From contig CM055095.1 in NCBI GenBank assembly GCA_029204225.1, positions 23,384,026-23,448,025 of the forward strand: 64,000 bases of DNA, read 5' to 3'. Shown here piece after piece: positions 1-10,127 of this stretch; position 1 is the first letter of the stretch, and every line of letters begins with the position of its first letter. Both the position numbers and the translations under genes were made by a program. The DNA is from Diphasiastrum complanatum (lineage: Eukaryota > Streptophyta > Lycopodiopsida > Lycopodiales > Lycopodiaceae). Below the pieces are notes generated by a model that saw only the letters and a list, made by a program, of their open reading frames with translations, was not told the DNA's origin and ran no database searches.

Positions 1-297
1 TTTCTTATATATCTTTGTCACATTATACAAGATCAAAGAATTAAAGGTTTATCAACTTCAAAGCTCAAAAGCTTGTAAGTAACATGTTATAGACTATAAT
101 CCTAAATTGTAAACCCTCACCACAGATGCAAACACTTCAATCCTAAACCCTTCTCACAATTAATTCATGGCAAATTTGTTTCCATTCACCATAAATTAAA
201 GCATATACTCTGATCTCATTCTAGTCTATTCTACCAAATTCACAAATTGACTGTCTTATTCACAATCAAATTCTTACATTCTGAAAAAAAAAATCAT

Positions 298-342
<45 letters not shown>

Positions 343-538
343 TTTATTTCACAAAATAAATCCATCATTCTATCTTACAATTTATTCTACGTTAAATTTT
401 AATATTCAAACATTCTTACAACTCTCTCTCTCTCTCTCCGATCATCATTTTGTTGTTTACATTTTCTACTCTATTCTTTTGCAATTTTAACATTTTACCA
501 TTATAACGAATCCAATATTCCAGCAAATTCTTAGACTT

Positions 539-622
<84 letters not shown>

Positions 623-760
623 GTCATCATTTACTTTTCTCTCACTTGTGTCATCATTTAATTTTTCTCTCACTATTTGTCATCATTTGCACAAATCTTA
701 CACACACCCCACATATGTTTCTAACACACACACACACACACACACACATGTTAACATCCT
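1..760. repeat. Microsatellite-rich AT region
   Basis: Non-coding. Long (TC)n tracts lie at about 302-338, 421-438 and 540-620, and a (CA)n tract at about 724-748, in AT-rich sequence. The stretch at 165-230 weakly resembles repeat block A (compare 6,120-6,190). The overall make-up resembles 39,744-40,970, which lies in the same position relative to the other 41-kb unit. Apparent Arg/Glu-rich reading frames here are only the tracts translated. Confidence 0.85.
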
Positions 761-1396
761 AACGTGCCAAAATCTATCGCAATTCGACATTTGATCAGTC
801 GTAAAAAAAAGTCCCATCAACTATTTTAGGTGTCAGAGTGTTGATGCAGATGTTGAAATCCGATGTCCATTATATTTTGACGTCCATGTCACCTATCAGA
901 TTTTTGTTAAAATTTTGGCCACGATTGCTCCACCATGTCTCTAATCGTTGCATTGCAATGGTCCCGAATATGTTGGATTGTGATGACAATTTAAAATTTT
1001 GGTTGCCCGCCATAGTTTCTCGACTACTAAACGTTTGTTTTTGGAATTCGTGTGGAGGGACATCCACATGTTGAAAATCAATAAAGTATAAAATTTCAAG
1101 AAATTTGTCAGAGGCACACATCACAAATGTTGTCATTTGTTATTATGGGGCTAACATTACATAATCCAAGTCCATTAATCCATGAACATTTAGAATAGAT
1201 AACATTGGAAAATAAAATCATAGGTCCCTCTGCAGTACTATTGTCAGGGAAGCATGCCATGAACGTGAATGGGAGCCCATTCAACATTTTAGCAATAACA
1301 TCCTTTGTAATTCAATATTGTACCTCCTATGACTCAAACACCTACCCAAGACACATAATCTCCTATATTTAGGAGCATAAGCCTCTCGAATGAAGG
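761..1396. repeat. Diverged left shoulder of unit L
   Basis: No gene is supported; short ORFs on both strands overlap. The part at 838-1,040 carries degenerate GTCGGA/TCCGAC-like words (for example 'ttgaaatccgatgtcc') and 'ttggttgcccgccata', resembling 41,190-41,420 upstream of unit R. It is probably an old copy of the same dispersed repeat. Nothing recognisable is seen at 1,060-1,396. Confidence 0.5.
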
Positions 1397-3512
1397 GCAT
1401 CCTCCACAAGAGTCTAAAGGTAGAATCTTAAGATTTAAAGACAATTATTTCCAAGAGTCATGTCCCCATGGGAAAACAACATTTTTGAGAATTAAAGACT
1501 ACACATAACATCCAAAGGCCTACCATGAACATGAAAGGTCTTTCCGTTAAGCACATGAAATGCATCAACTCAAAAATTTGGATGGAATATTTGTCATTGT
1601 GTAAATATCAAGATTTTAATGACTCAAGAAAATACACTTAGAGCCTAAAGTCAATCCCATCAATATCCCAGAACGATATCTTAACAAACTTAAGCATGAT
1701 ACTTAAATATCAAAAGGCTCATTCCAAAGAATACAATGTACATTGAAATCTATGAACAATATTATCACCATGCTCATCCCAACAAGTCGAGCATATATCG
1801 AATACTAAAAGGCTCTTGGAAATCATAAATTTGAATCATTACTATTGGATGATGGGGATTATAAATATATATATTCTAAATTTGACCTTTGAACTGAAAT
1901 CTTCATGACAACTTAGAGCATTCTTCAATGACAATATGAACATGGCTCATATCATAAATCCACATAGATATTGCCCAATACTAAGGTTCTAGGATTTAGC
2001 TACTGTAGAAACTATAGCTTTTATAATACTACTATCAAACTTGCACACTCAAGATCTGACTATAGTAGCAGCTAACAAGGGATTCAGGCTCAAGGCTTAT
2101 GTGTATATCAAAATCAATAATGAGTGGATGTTATTAACCACCTACACCTTATTGTTACAAAATGATGTCCTTACCATGTAGATGTCTTCTTCGATAACTC
2201 CATTCAGACAAGTTGTTTGTATATCGAGTTAATGTATTTCGAGGTCAACTGCAATAACATACGATAAGAGAGTTCGGATCGAAGAATACTTGACCACTAG
2301 ACTGAAAGTCTCATTGTAGTCAATATTCGGGATTTGAGAAAATCTTCAATGAGATTGTTGCGGATAGGTGGTTCGACTAATGACCATGTCTGGTTCTTGA
2401 TTAGAGAGGAATCATTAGAGGAGTTTTAAATCCAAAAAAGACCCTTTGTAAAGATTGTTTTTATATTTTTTCTCAATTTTTTTTTACACATGGACAAATC
2501 AAAACACTCAAATTTGAAATCTATGTAACGTAACTTTTTGAGTCCACATTTTGATTCCACACTAAAAATGGCATAACTTTTTAGTGCTAAGTCCGAATTT
2601 AGCGAAGTTTGGTGCATTCAAAAGCGCTTGACAAAGGGCTTTTCAATGATATGTTAGATGACATACTTATGGGCTACGATTAAAAAGTTATGGCAAGTCA
2701 AAAGTATTAGTGTTATAATATTTTCATAATATAGACTACATCTTGCACGAATTCTTATAGGGTCTTTTTGGAGCTCAAAACTCCTCTAATGACTCTCGAT
2801 CTAACGCCTCTGTCGAGATCGGAGTCTGGTTGGCCAAGTGCATCATTGACTGTAGTCGGTTCCTGAATTAAAAGACAGGCCGACTCATTAATATACCTTG
2901 TGGGCTGTGTGCACACTCAGTTTGATCTTCTTGGAGGTGGTTTGGATTTTTTGTCATTGAGTAGCAACTTCTTCTTCTTCTGATTCAATGTCAAATAGTT
3001 GTTTGACTGTCGGCACGTTTGACCCAGAAGCTCAAATTGTCATGTCAGTGGCATTTAGTGTCAAATGTTGACATGGGACTTTACCCTTGCCTTTGAAGTC
3101 AATGAATTGATCCTCGACAAAGACAGTATCCTTGCTAAATAAAATATGTTGGGTATTGGGGATGCTTTTCATAATACTATTGAATGATATAAGTTATCGT
3201 TGAACCTCTTGAAATACATAGACGACTTTATACTCGACAAGGGTGAAACACACCTCCCAAGCTAGGAACGAATCAATTTGGCACAACATTGTCTAGAACA
3301 CCCTGCCTAGGCCATCTGAGAAAATCCGTCTTTGTGAGCATGCGATATTGTGAAATTTCTTCGACGATGCTTTGAAGATGATTGTAAGTCTAATTTCTTT
3401 TTGCAATGCATTACAATTTGAATATTGGTTTGCTCTTTTATGGTGAGCATGGGTATCATTTTTTTAAAATGACTGTTATTGTTGTTTTCAGACATTAAAA
3501 GCTGCAATCCAA
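1397..3512 (+). repeat. 41-kb unit, copy L: first block
   Basis: Near-identical to 42,224-43,959 in direct orientation apart from the MITE-like insertion at 2,413-2,791. No ORF is convincing. The part at 3,130-3,310 recurs inverted at 15,690-15,890 and 57,815-58,020 (shared landmark 'tgtctagaacaccc...cc'). This makes it one of several dispersed pieces moved around inside the unit. Confidence 0.85.
2413..2791. mobile_element. MITE-like element, 379 bp
   Basis: The termini are a perfect 15-bp inverted repeat, CATTAGAGGAGTTTT at 2,413-2,427 and its complement at 2,777-2,791. Imperfect inverted similarity extends to about 33 bp ('aaaaagaccct' on both sides). Unit R has an empty site ('gaggaatactcttgat' near 43,230) that matches the flanks joined directly, so this is an insertion in L or an exact loss in R. 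No target-site duplication is visible, which is unusual. There is no coding capacity; short ORFs inside are not supported. The superfamily is not identified. Confidence 0.75.
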
Positions 3513-3938
3513 ATGGCCGCTGAAGCCCTTGAGAAAAAAGAGGACCCCTCCCTTAATAAATCTGTGAGATCATTATCTTCTCGCACGAGCTTGGGCTTCC
3601 TCTAGTCCAAAAGACACCCAAACACTTGATTCCACTAATGGAATATGCCTAATGTCCACTTCAAAGATAAAAAGAAGTGCTTTGGAAACAACTCAAGATG
3701 TCTCCTCCCCTCCAAAATCAAGAGGCTTTAAATCCATGACTCCTAGGGGCTTACATCCCATCAACATTTAGAAACCCCAGACCCTGTCCTAGGCTTCTAA
3801 CTTAAATCTACCTGGGGCAAGAATCAGTCTTGAGCCAGCCAGTAGGAATGTTGCAAAAATGCGTGCTCTTATTCATGAAGCCAAAAAAATTCAAGCCACC
3901 ACTTTCATTCATGATATTGAACAATGTGAGAGGCCTCA
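3513..3938 (+). pseudogene. Broken copy of the 43,960 ORF
   Basis: Begins ATGGCCGCTGAAG in the context 'ccaaATGGCC', like the R copy at 43,960. After about 25 codons an extra G relative to R shifts the frame and gives a TAG at 3,603. Further downstream 'aacatttagaaacc' replaces R 'aacatgaagaaacc', a second disablement. The copy is cut at about 3,938, where sequence jumps to the copia integrase fragment. The function of the family is unknown: low complexity, rich in Ser, Lys and Thr. Confidence 0.65.
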
Positions 3939-4392
3939 TTACTATGGAATCATTTATTAGGACACTTGAATCATACATCTGTTTCATACATTTCTAAACA
4001 ATCGCTAGCAATTGATCTCAACTATTCATCCAACAAAGTTGACCTCCCTGTCTATCATAGCTACATCCTTGGAAAGCAGTCTAGGATTCCCTTAGGATCG
4101 AGTCATATGCATGCAACAAAAGATTGTTAGATGTTGTTCACTCAAATAAATGTGATCCAATGAAAACTTCATCGTTGCTTGATGCAAAGTATTTTATTAC
4201 CTTCATTGACGAATATTTGAGAAGAACAGCTGCTTATTTCATTAAGCAGAAATCGGAGGCTTTCAGAATATTTCAACAATTCAAATAGCATGCACAAAAT
4301 CAAACTGGTAAAAGAATCGACAAACTCAATCTTCTCAGTGGTTATTCAGATGCAAGTTGGGTAGGAGATGTACACACTCATAAATCCACTTA
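3939..4392 (+). pseudogene. Ty1/copia polyprotein fragment (integrase to RNase H)
   Basis: Starts inside the GAG-pre-integrase zinc region ('LGHLNHT'), runs into the integrase core ('FITFIDEY'-like, frameshifted), then jumps at about 4,318 straight to the RNase H start ('SGYSDASW'). The RT domain is missing. The identical internal junction occurs at 46,100 in unit R, so that deletion predates the 41-kb duplication. The left end (3,939) and right end (4,392) are later deletion junctions specific to L. Confidence 0.8.
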
Positions 4393-4740
4393 TGGCCTCA
4401 TGTTCCAAGAAAGCATGTGAGTTAATGAAATCACCACCACAAACTAGGACAAAATCAAGTGTTTCATCATTGTCAATCCCCTTGAATTGAGCATATCCCT
4501 TGGCAACTAGTCTTGTTTTAAAATTGTTCACACTACCATCTTGATTAAGCTTCATCTTAAAGACCCATTTGAAAACAGTAACATTTTGTATCTTTGATGG
4601 AGGATCAATAATTTTACAAGTATCTCAAACAATGCATCATATACTCACTTTCATTGCATCAAATCACTCTTTTGTTGCTACAGTTTCATTCACACTTGAA
4701 GGAACATCATCAAACTTAAGGTAGTAATAAGGGCAATAAA
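4393..4740 (-). pseudogene. Ty1/copia RT N-terminal fragment
   Basis: Reading the minus strand gives the start of a copia reverse transcriptase: a 'VFKWVFKMKLNQDGS' stretch followed by '[19 protein letters not shown]', the typical KARLVAKGYxQxxGIDYxETF motif. Upstream residues ('DDVPSSVNET', 'FDAMK') fit the linker before RT. Several stops break it, and the catalytic DD motif is absent because the fragment ends first. The same fragment is at 47,880-48,245 in unit R, where an adjacent LTR and primer-binding site survive. Confidence 0.8.
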
Positions 4741-5162
4741 CATTAAACAATCATCAACTTGTAATTGCTTTTCTCTTACACAATTCAGCCTATTTTGCAT
4801 CTAATTGGCAAGAGCTTTTGAACACCACAATAGAACTAGAAATAATTGATCTTCACATTTTGTCACACACGTGGAAAGTATAGTACTTTGTTCAGATTCA
4901 AATCTATTCATCAATTCCTCATTAAAGAGCAAACTTGCCAAAATCACCATCTCTTGATAATCTCTCAAAGTATGTACAAAATGAGCTCTCAATCCATATC
5001 AAATGATCTTGGATATGAGATTAGGTAGAATGCCATTAAGGTAGACACTAAACCCCTGGCTGTCAAAGCCTTAGATCATGCATAATTACCCTCTCGGTAG
5101 CTCGAGTCAACTGTCTTACAAAAGTAGGTGGCCGACCTCATCAAAAATCCCAATCATCTAGG
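4741..5162 (-). repeat. Remnant of copia LTR
   Basis: Corresponds to 48,246-48,811 in unit R, but a segment of about 145 bp that includes the primer-binding site and LTR edge is missing here. In R this stretch is the LTR of a minus-strand copia element. No gene is supported. Confidence 0.55.
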
Positions 5163-5372
5163 AACATCATGATATAATTCACTTTAGAAAAATATTTATT
5201 TAACTAATTCCATTTCATTATCAACATGCAAAAAAAAAAAAAAAAACCTCATCATAATATAATTCACTTTAGAAAAAATACATATATAACCTCATCATAA
5301 TATAATTCACTTTAGAAATATTTTTATTTAACTAATTTCATGTCATTATCAACATGCAAAAAAAAAAAAAAT
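5163..5372. repeat. Tandem A-rich repeat
   Basis: Two and a half copies of a roughly 85-bp unit containing 'ataattcactttagaaa' and 'caacatgc' followed by an A tract of 13-18 bases. The middle copy is truncated. The same array, with slightly different A-tract lengths, is at 48,812-49,014. Non-coding. Confidence 0.8.
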
Positions 5373-5745
5373 TGTGTGGATAATCCACGCAGAAGATATC
5401 CACGTGTGGATATCTTTAACGTCCGGTCCGGTCCAGTGAAGTTGTTGTACAAACTAAAATCTACGTGGATAATCCACATGTGGATTATCCACGCGAAACC
5501 TGCCTTCCAGCGCCGCCAAGCTTCCCTCCGAAATAGTTGCCGGAATTTTCAAAATTCAGTTTGGCATGGATAATCCACGGGCATAAACTTTTTGACGCCG
5601 TGTCAGAAAAACACCGGTGGACTGGCCAGAGGCATGTTCAAAAACTTTTTAGCATGGATAATCCACGAGTGGATGTTCCATGCAAACAAAATTTCGGACA
5701 ATCGACTAAGTGTCGGGTGTCACGCAGATAGTCTGCATGGATAAA
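5373..5745. repeat. Array of GTGGATAATCCAC palindromes
   Basis: At least five copies of an interrupted palindrome of the type (C)GTGGATAATCCAC(G) lie within 370 bp: near 5,375-5,388, 5,464-5,477, 5,480-5,495 (as TGTGGATTATCCACG), 5,566-5,580 and 5,653-5,667. Related half-words such as 'cacgtgtggatatc' lie between them. GC content is clearly higher than in the flanks. A diverged copy is at 49,017-49,385. It could be a binding-site array or the subterminal repeat region of a DNA transposon. No ORF is supported. Confidence 0.75.
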
Positions 5746-5761
5746 CACAAAGTTTTCTAGT

Positions 5762-6566
5762 TGTGACATCCTCTAAACAGTGGTTTTGATAGTGTGCAAA
5801 TACAAGAGACAATTGGGGATGAGTCAACTATCCCTAATGTATAGAAAATAATAGATAGACACATAGCATAATAGACACTTTTACAAATTTGTTGATGCCC
5901 AATGTGGGCTCTCCTTTATTGGAATAAATAGCTTATACATGTTATTCTCAGAAGCTACCTCACATTCTCAAAGAAGATAAATATGGTAGGAAATCTACGA
6001 TTATATTTAGATCTAGATTCAAATGAGTGTCGAGATGATGCATATAAAATGATTTAGAGTTAAATGTGTTAATTAAAATACCCAAACCTTGTGGTTATGT
6101 CCTATTTCAGAATCACAATTCTAACAATGAATCCATGTCAAATTTGTTTCCATTTAACATAGAGCATACCTAATATCATTCTATTTCAATCTTGTTAGAG
6201 TTAAATGCGTTACTTAAATTACCTAAACCTTGCGGTTATGTCTTATTTCATAATGTCACCTCCCTATGTACTCCGTGTAGGGTTTTCATATCAAGAAAAG
6301 TTATAACCTTGTCTTTAACGGGAGAAAAGTAAGGGCTACCACCTTAGAATTGGAAATTTTAATGACTATTAAACTAGAATCGAAGGCCAGCCTCATACAA
6401 TGATAGCCATTCAAAAGTCACATATTGAAAATGAAGAGCTATAATAAACCAAAACAAAACAATAGATATGTTAGTTATACACATATCACAATGGTTTTTC
6501 TTACTCTGCAAAATTTTGGCATTGTTAATTCATATATGTTCTAGTATTTATCGCTCATTGAGTAAG
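5762..6566 (+). repeat. Repeat block A, copy 1
   Basis: Starts in 'gtgtgcaaatacaagagac' and ends near 'gctcattgagtaagg'. The same block is at 49,400-50,225 (direct), 17,180-18,000 (inverted) and, truncated, at 16,530-17,075 and 58,670-59,190 (inverted). At 5,990-6,050 it encodes a short peptide of the type GNLRLYLDLDSNECRDD, which also closes the ORF at 39,456-39,743, so block A contains a decayed piece of that gene. Otherwise non-coding. Confidence 0.8.
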
Positions 6567-7030
6567 GAGATGAAAATTGTTTAAGATATGATAACTTAAG
6601 TGAGTGTGAATATGGTCACAAATGATAATTGGGAGTTGGATTGGAAACCCTCTATTAACTGCGAAGGTATGGTTTGGTTGATAAAACGTTTCTAGGACCG
6701 CTAGTTAGAATAGAGTTTGAGACATGTACAGCCATCCTCGTAGTAGCACAATATTGGAAGTGCTACACCTTGTTAAGTTATTCCCTCCCCTATGTTGATC
6801 TTACGGTGAGGAAAAAGCCTAACAATGAAACATAACTAATACATAACACATAAGTCAAGATCCTATAAATTAAAGTAGCATGATTAAATCAAGATCCCAC
6901 AAATTAGAGTAGTATGAACTAGTAAGCATGAAACATAAATCAGGATACTACGAATTAGGGTAGCATGAACTAGTAACCATGAAACATAAACAAATGGCAT
7001 CATACTTACATGCACATGCATGCACACACA
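6567..7030 (+). repeat. Short tandem motif (about 50 bp) region
   Basis: Three to four degenerate copies of a unit around 'agcatgaaacataaatca...gatcctacaaattagagtagcatgaactagta' fill 6,830-6,990. The stretch is shared with 50,226-50,660 (direct) and 29,500-29,805 (inverted), and the motif recurs at 7,400-7,540. A periodic peptide on the minus strand is only the repeat translated. No gene. Confidence 0.7.
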
Positions 7031-7292
7031 CCCAACCCTAAACCCTAAACCTTAAACACACAAGAAGAGAAAACAAAAAGAGAACATAGCAGAGTGTTAA
7101 TCAAAACTCCCGAACCGTACGATTATATCTTATTCCAGAATATCACCACATGCTCCATCCCTGCGGCATTTGGGCTTTCTTGTGGAACTTATCACCCAAC
7201 AAGAAACATTTGAACCACGCTTTTCATGGAAGAAAACAAGGGCTACACACCTACCTAGAATTGGGAGTGTTGGTTACCTTTAACTCTTTCAT

Positions 7293-7369
<77 letters not shown>

Positions 7370-7826
7370 ATCCCTATCCCTCGCTCTCTATCTCTAAGCA
7401 TGAAACATAACTAATACATAACACATAAATTAAGATCCTACAAATTAGAGTAGCATGAACTAGTAAGCATGAAACATAAATCAAGATACTAGGAATTAGG
7501 GTAGCATGAACTAGTAAGCATGAAACATAAACGAATGGCATCATACTTACATGCACACACACATCCACACCCTAAACCTTAAACCCTAAACACACAGGAA
7601 GAGATAAGAAAAAGAGAACATAGTAGAGTGCTAATCAAAACTCCCAAACAGTACGATAATATCCTATTCCAGAATGTCAAACCATGCTCCCTCCTTGCAA
7701 CGTTTGGGCTTTCTTGTGAAACTTATCATCCAACATGAAACATTTGAACCACACCTTTAACGGAAGAAAACAAGGGTTACACACCTTCCTAGAATTGGGA
7801 GTTTTGGTTACCTTTAACTCTTTCAT

Positions 7827-7886
<60 letters not shown>

Positions 7887-7960
7887 TTGCAATCGATTGG
7901 ACTGTTTTCTATTCAATGAAATATGATGGATACTGATTTGCAAAACCAACAAAAATATCA
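7028..7960 (+). repeat. Tandem duplication with telomere-like motif and (TC)n
   Basis: Two units of about 540 bp. Each has CCCTAAA-type words (7,037-7,051; 7,572-7,590), 'aaaaagagaacatag', 'gaaacatttgaaccac', then a (TC)n tract (7,294-7,365; 7,829-7,880). The same duplication exists inverted at 28,690-29,620, so it predates the L/M duplication. Unit R keeps only the first unit because it is deleted from 51,011. No gene. Confidence 0.75.
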
Positions 7961-8335
7961 CAAGGAAAATTTAATCTAAAGAAAATGCTAACACTAAAGA
8001 GATTAAATCTGCAAATTTACAATTGCATTTTCTTCTATCATTTAGATTCAAATCATGAATGTTGAGCTCTTTGTGAAGATAAGCATGTTGAACTGAAACT
8101 TCCATGATAGATTGACCGGCAGGTGATACTTTGAAATCCATTATCCTGCCTTTCCAAGAGCTTCTATATATGTTATTCGATCTTTTTCTTTTCCAAAATG
8201 AGCCTTTTGCAGAGGGATGCATCAAGATCCATTGATATTTTCGATATATTCTTGGTATCCATTGATACTCTAAATTTTTTTCATTGCATATATTGATTGA
8301 TCAATGGTTCCTCTTGGTCTCCGATTATGTGTAGC
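7900..8335 (-). pseudogene. Divergent ORF beside CACTA, decayed copy
   Basis: The minus-strand counterpart of the ORF at 28,236-28,559. The block 'GSFWKRKRSNNIYRSSWKG...NDRRKCN' is readable, but the upstream part has frameshifts and stops. The acceptor that reads TTTTGCAG in the M copy reads TTTTGCAA here, and the second-exon tryptophan codon is a stop. It has the same head-to-head arrangement with the CACTA transposase. Function unknown. Confidence 0.65.
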
Positions 8336-8733
8336 CATTAGTCCAAAATATGTGTACTCAAGTTGAGAACAGAGATAATGAAGAGAATGAGAGGTATACC
8401 TAAGAATGACAAGAAGTTCCTAAACTACATGGATTAGTTAACTACAGGTTATGACTATTGATGTCAAATCAACCTCGAGTGTACAAAGATGGGCATCAAA
8501 AGAGTATTCGGGCAGTAACTATAGTTCGATCACAATCGTTTGTTCTGCCCGGAAAAATATTTGAAAATCACAAAAATTTGGCCAAGAAAGTTAAAAACAA
8601 TTTCCATTCGTCAACCACTATTACAATTCATCACAGATGGACACCATTCATTGGGACACATAAGCATTGAAAGCGTGCGAAGTCAAAAACAACATCTTGA
8701 CAAAGGGCCCATTTTGAGTTCTAATATCCCCTA

Positions 8734-9105
8734 ATGTTACATACATATATATTTTGTCACAGTTTGCTCAGAAAAATGTTGCCTCCAAATAGTACCATGG
8801 CGGCGTCTCAACAAGAGGCCAAGAAAATGATATCCACGATCCGGATGGATTACAAGAGTATTCATGCATGTCCCAATGATTGGATCTTATATCGAGATGA
8901 GTTTGAGGAGGCAAGCACGTGTCCACGTTGTGGGGAACATCGCTACGGGCAAGATTTACAAAGAACCACCATACCCTCCAAGGTGGTAAGACATTTTCCC
9001 ATCATACCTAGGATACGCCACATATTTAAGTGTAATTCCATCGTGAAGCTAATGACATGGTATTCAAGCAATCATTCATCAGACGATACTATGAGAGTCT
9101 CTACT
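8734..9105 (+). pseudogene. CACTA transposase N-terminal part
   Basis: The readable protein has the zinc-binding region typical of plant CACTA TNP2-like transposases: an EAKK element, 'IHACPNDWILYRDEFEEA', then 'CPRCGEHRY' (CPxCGxxRY), and 'IPSKVVRHFPIIPRIRHIF' followed by 'MTWYSSN'. In the family this is followed by the Transposase_21 core, but here the reading frame leaves the family at about 9,105, where a foreign sequence of about 145 bp begins. The deletion makes it non-functional. The start codon at 8,734 is nominal. Confidence 0.85.
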
Positions 9106-9250
9106 GATTCTCCAATCACCAGACTCTGATTTTTGGATTTTTTACAGGGACGTCGGACTTTGACATGTCGGATTGGGACGGAGTATGAAATTTTTGAACA
9201 TACATCGGATGCCCACGTCCGAATCTACACGATATGTTATTGTTCTTGTT
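9106..9250. repeat. Filler of GTCGGA repeat inside CACTA copy L
   Basis: This 145-bp stretch replaces about 740 bp of transposase present in copy M. It closely resembles 41,430-41,555: 'tttggattttttac', 'gggacgtcgga', 'tatgaaatttttgarcatac', 'cgatatgttattg' are shared in the same order. It looks like a templated patch or a small insertion accompanied by deletion. Confidence 0.75.
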
Positions 9251-9299
9251 TGTTAATATTGTAGGCAAGTTGAATGGTTTCAAATTTGGAGATCCAATC

Positions 9300-9553
9300 A
9301 AGATCTAGGGCGACTCTGTCCCGACATGAAGAGGTTATCAATATTTCATGAACTCCCATATTGGGGGAAATTTTTGATAAACCATCTTTTGGACTCGATG
9401 CCCATATTCAAGAATGTCGAGAGTACAATTTGGGAGCACTTGACTGGGTCAAAAGATAGAAAAGGTGCACCAAATGACTTAAAAGAATGGAATGCTCTTT
9501 TGTTATCAATCAATCGATTTTTAGTGTTATGCAAAAATGTATATTGTGTATAA
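9300..9553 (+). pseudogene. CACTA transposase C-terminal part
   Basis: Reads 'MKRLSIFHELPYWGKFLIN' then 'LDSMPIFKNVESTIW' and 'TGSKDRKGAPNDLKE', matching the plant CACTA motif KRSIFxELPYWxxLxxRHxLDVMHIEKNV...GKTKDxxKAR. The usual histidine and glutamate of 'MHIEKNV' are changed (MPIFKNV). Detached from the N-terminal part by the deletion. Ends at a TAA near 9,551. Confidence 0.8.
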
Positions 9554-9624
9554 TAAAAACCAAGCAACTGTAACATAGCTATGGATACTAACTACGAGTC
9601 AACGTTTATGGTAACATCGATCAA

Positions 9625-9960
9625 TTATAGGTGGTCTTTTATCCCGATCATTTAGATCCCAGATGGTGGTACATGATTCAAGGCGTTCTTGGAAGTAAAA
9701 TAATTTTTGAAGATAGAGATGTTGTGGAGGACATGGCGTTGCCAGCTGGTGCACCTTATGAACAAGATCGTGATGACGGAATCGATGACACATTTTCGGA
9801 GGATGATCATGTGCAAGCTTCACACGCTAATGATGATGTTGGGCATGATGCATCATCATCGGATGGATCGACGATACACGACACACCTTTTCAATCTCAC
9901 TCGTTGTCATCGTCGCCATTAGCTTTTGAAGATCAGCTTATTAATGATGATGCTATATGA
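9625..9960 (+). pseudogene. CACTA-associated C-terminal domain (DUF4216-like) with acidic tail
   Basis: 'VFYPDHLDPRWWYMIQ' matches the 'QVFYVxDPxDxRWxVV' signature found in the DUF4216-type domain of plant CACTA proteins. It is followed by an Asp/Glu/Ser/His-rich tail to the stop at 9,958-9,960. The inverted counterpart is at about 25,985-26,300, where the frame is broken. The assignment rests on one motif plus the position after the transposase. Confidence 0.65.
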
Positions 9961-10127
9961 GATATTTGGGTAGAATTAGAGATAGACTCATTTCATTTGG
10001 CGGATTTGTCGCATGATGATCCGGCAAATGATAACGATGAACCACCAAATGAATAAGTGTGATGTATCTTAACTCATTGTACTATTAATCATATTGCTCA
10101 CATATGCAATTACACTTTATTAATTGA

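Noticed and set aside
416..673. Arg/Glu-rich 85-aa minus-strand ORF
   Set aside because: It is the (TC)n microsatellites read as codons; no non-repeat protein sequence supports it. The same applies to ORFs over 7,294-7,365, 53,759-53,911 and 62,245-62,313.
2101..2160. tRNA, rRNA or snRNA genes in the window
   Set aside because: No tRNA A/B-box pairs with a foldable cloverleaf or rRNA signatures were seen on reading; only primer-binding sites complementary to tRNA ends were found.
5373..5745. CRISPR-like array
   Set aside because: The repeats are short palindromes with irregular spacing in plant nuclear DNA, and no direct-repeat/spacer regularity exists.
7028..7060. Interstitial telomere or chromosome fusion site
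   Set aside because: Only two to three units, repeated within a dispersed segment; far too short for a telomere relic.
7374..7568. Hydrophobic periodic peptide (YVSCLLVHATLI repeats)
   Set aside because: Translation of the 50-bp tandem motif; it changes frame and ends with the motif, so it is not a membrane protein.
8458..8734. Two overlapping ORFs before the CACTA transposase
   Set aside because: They overlap in different frames, are not conserved in the M copy and show no transposase motifs.
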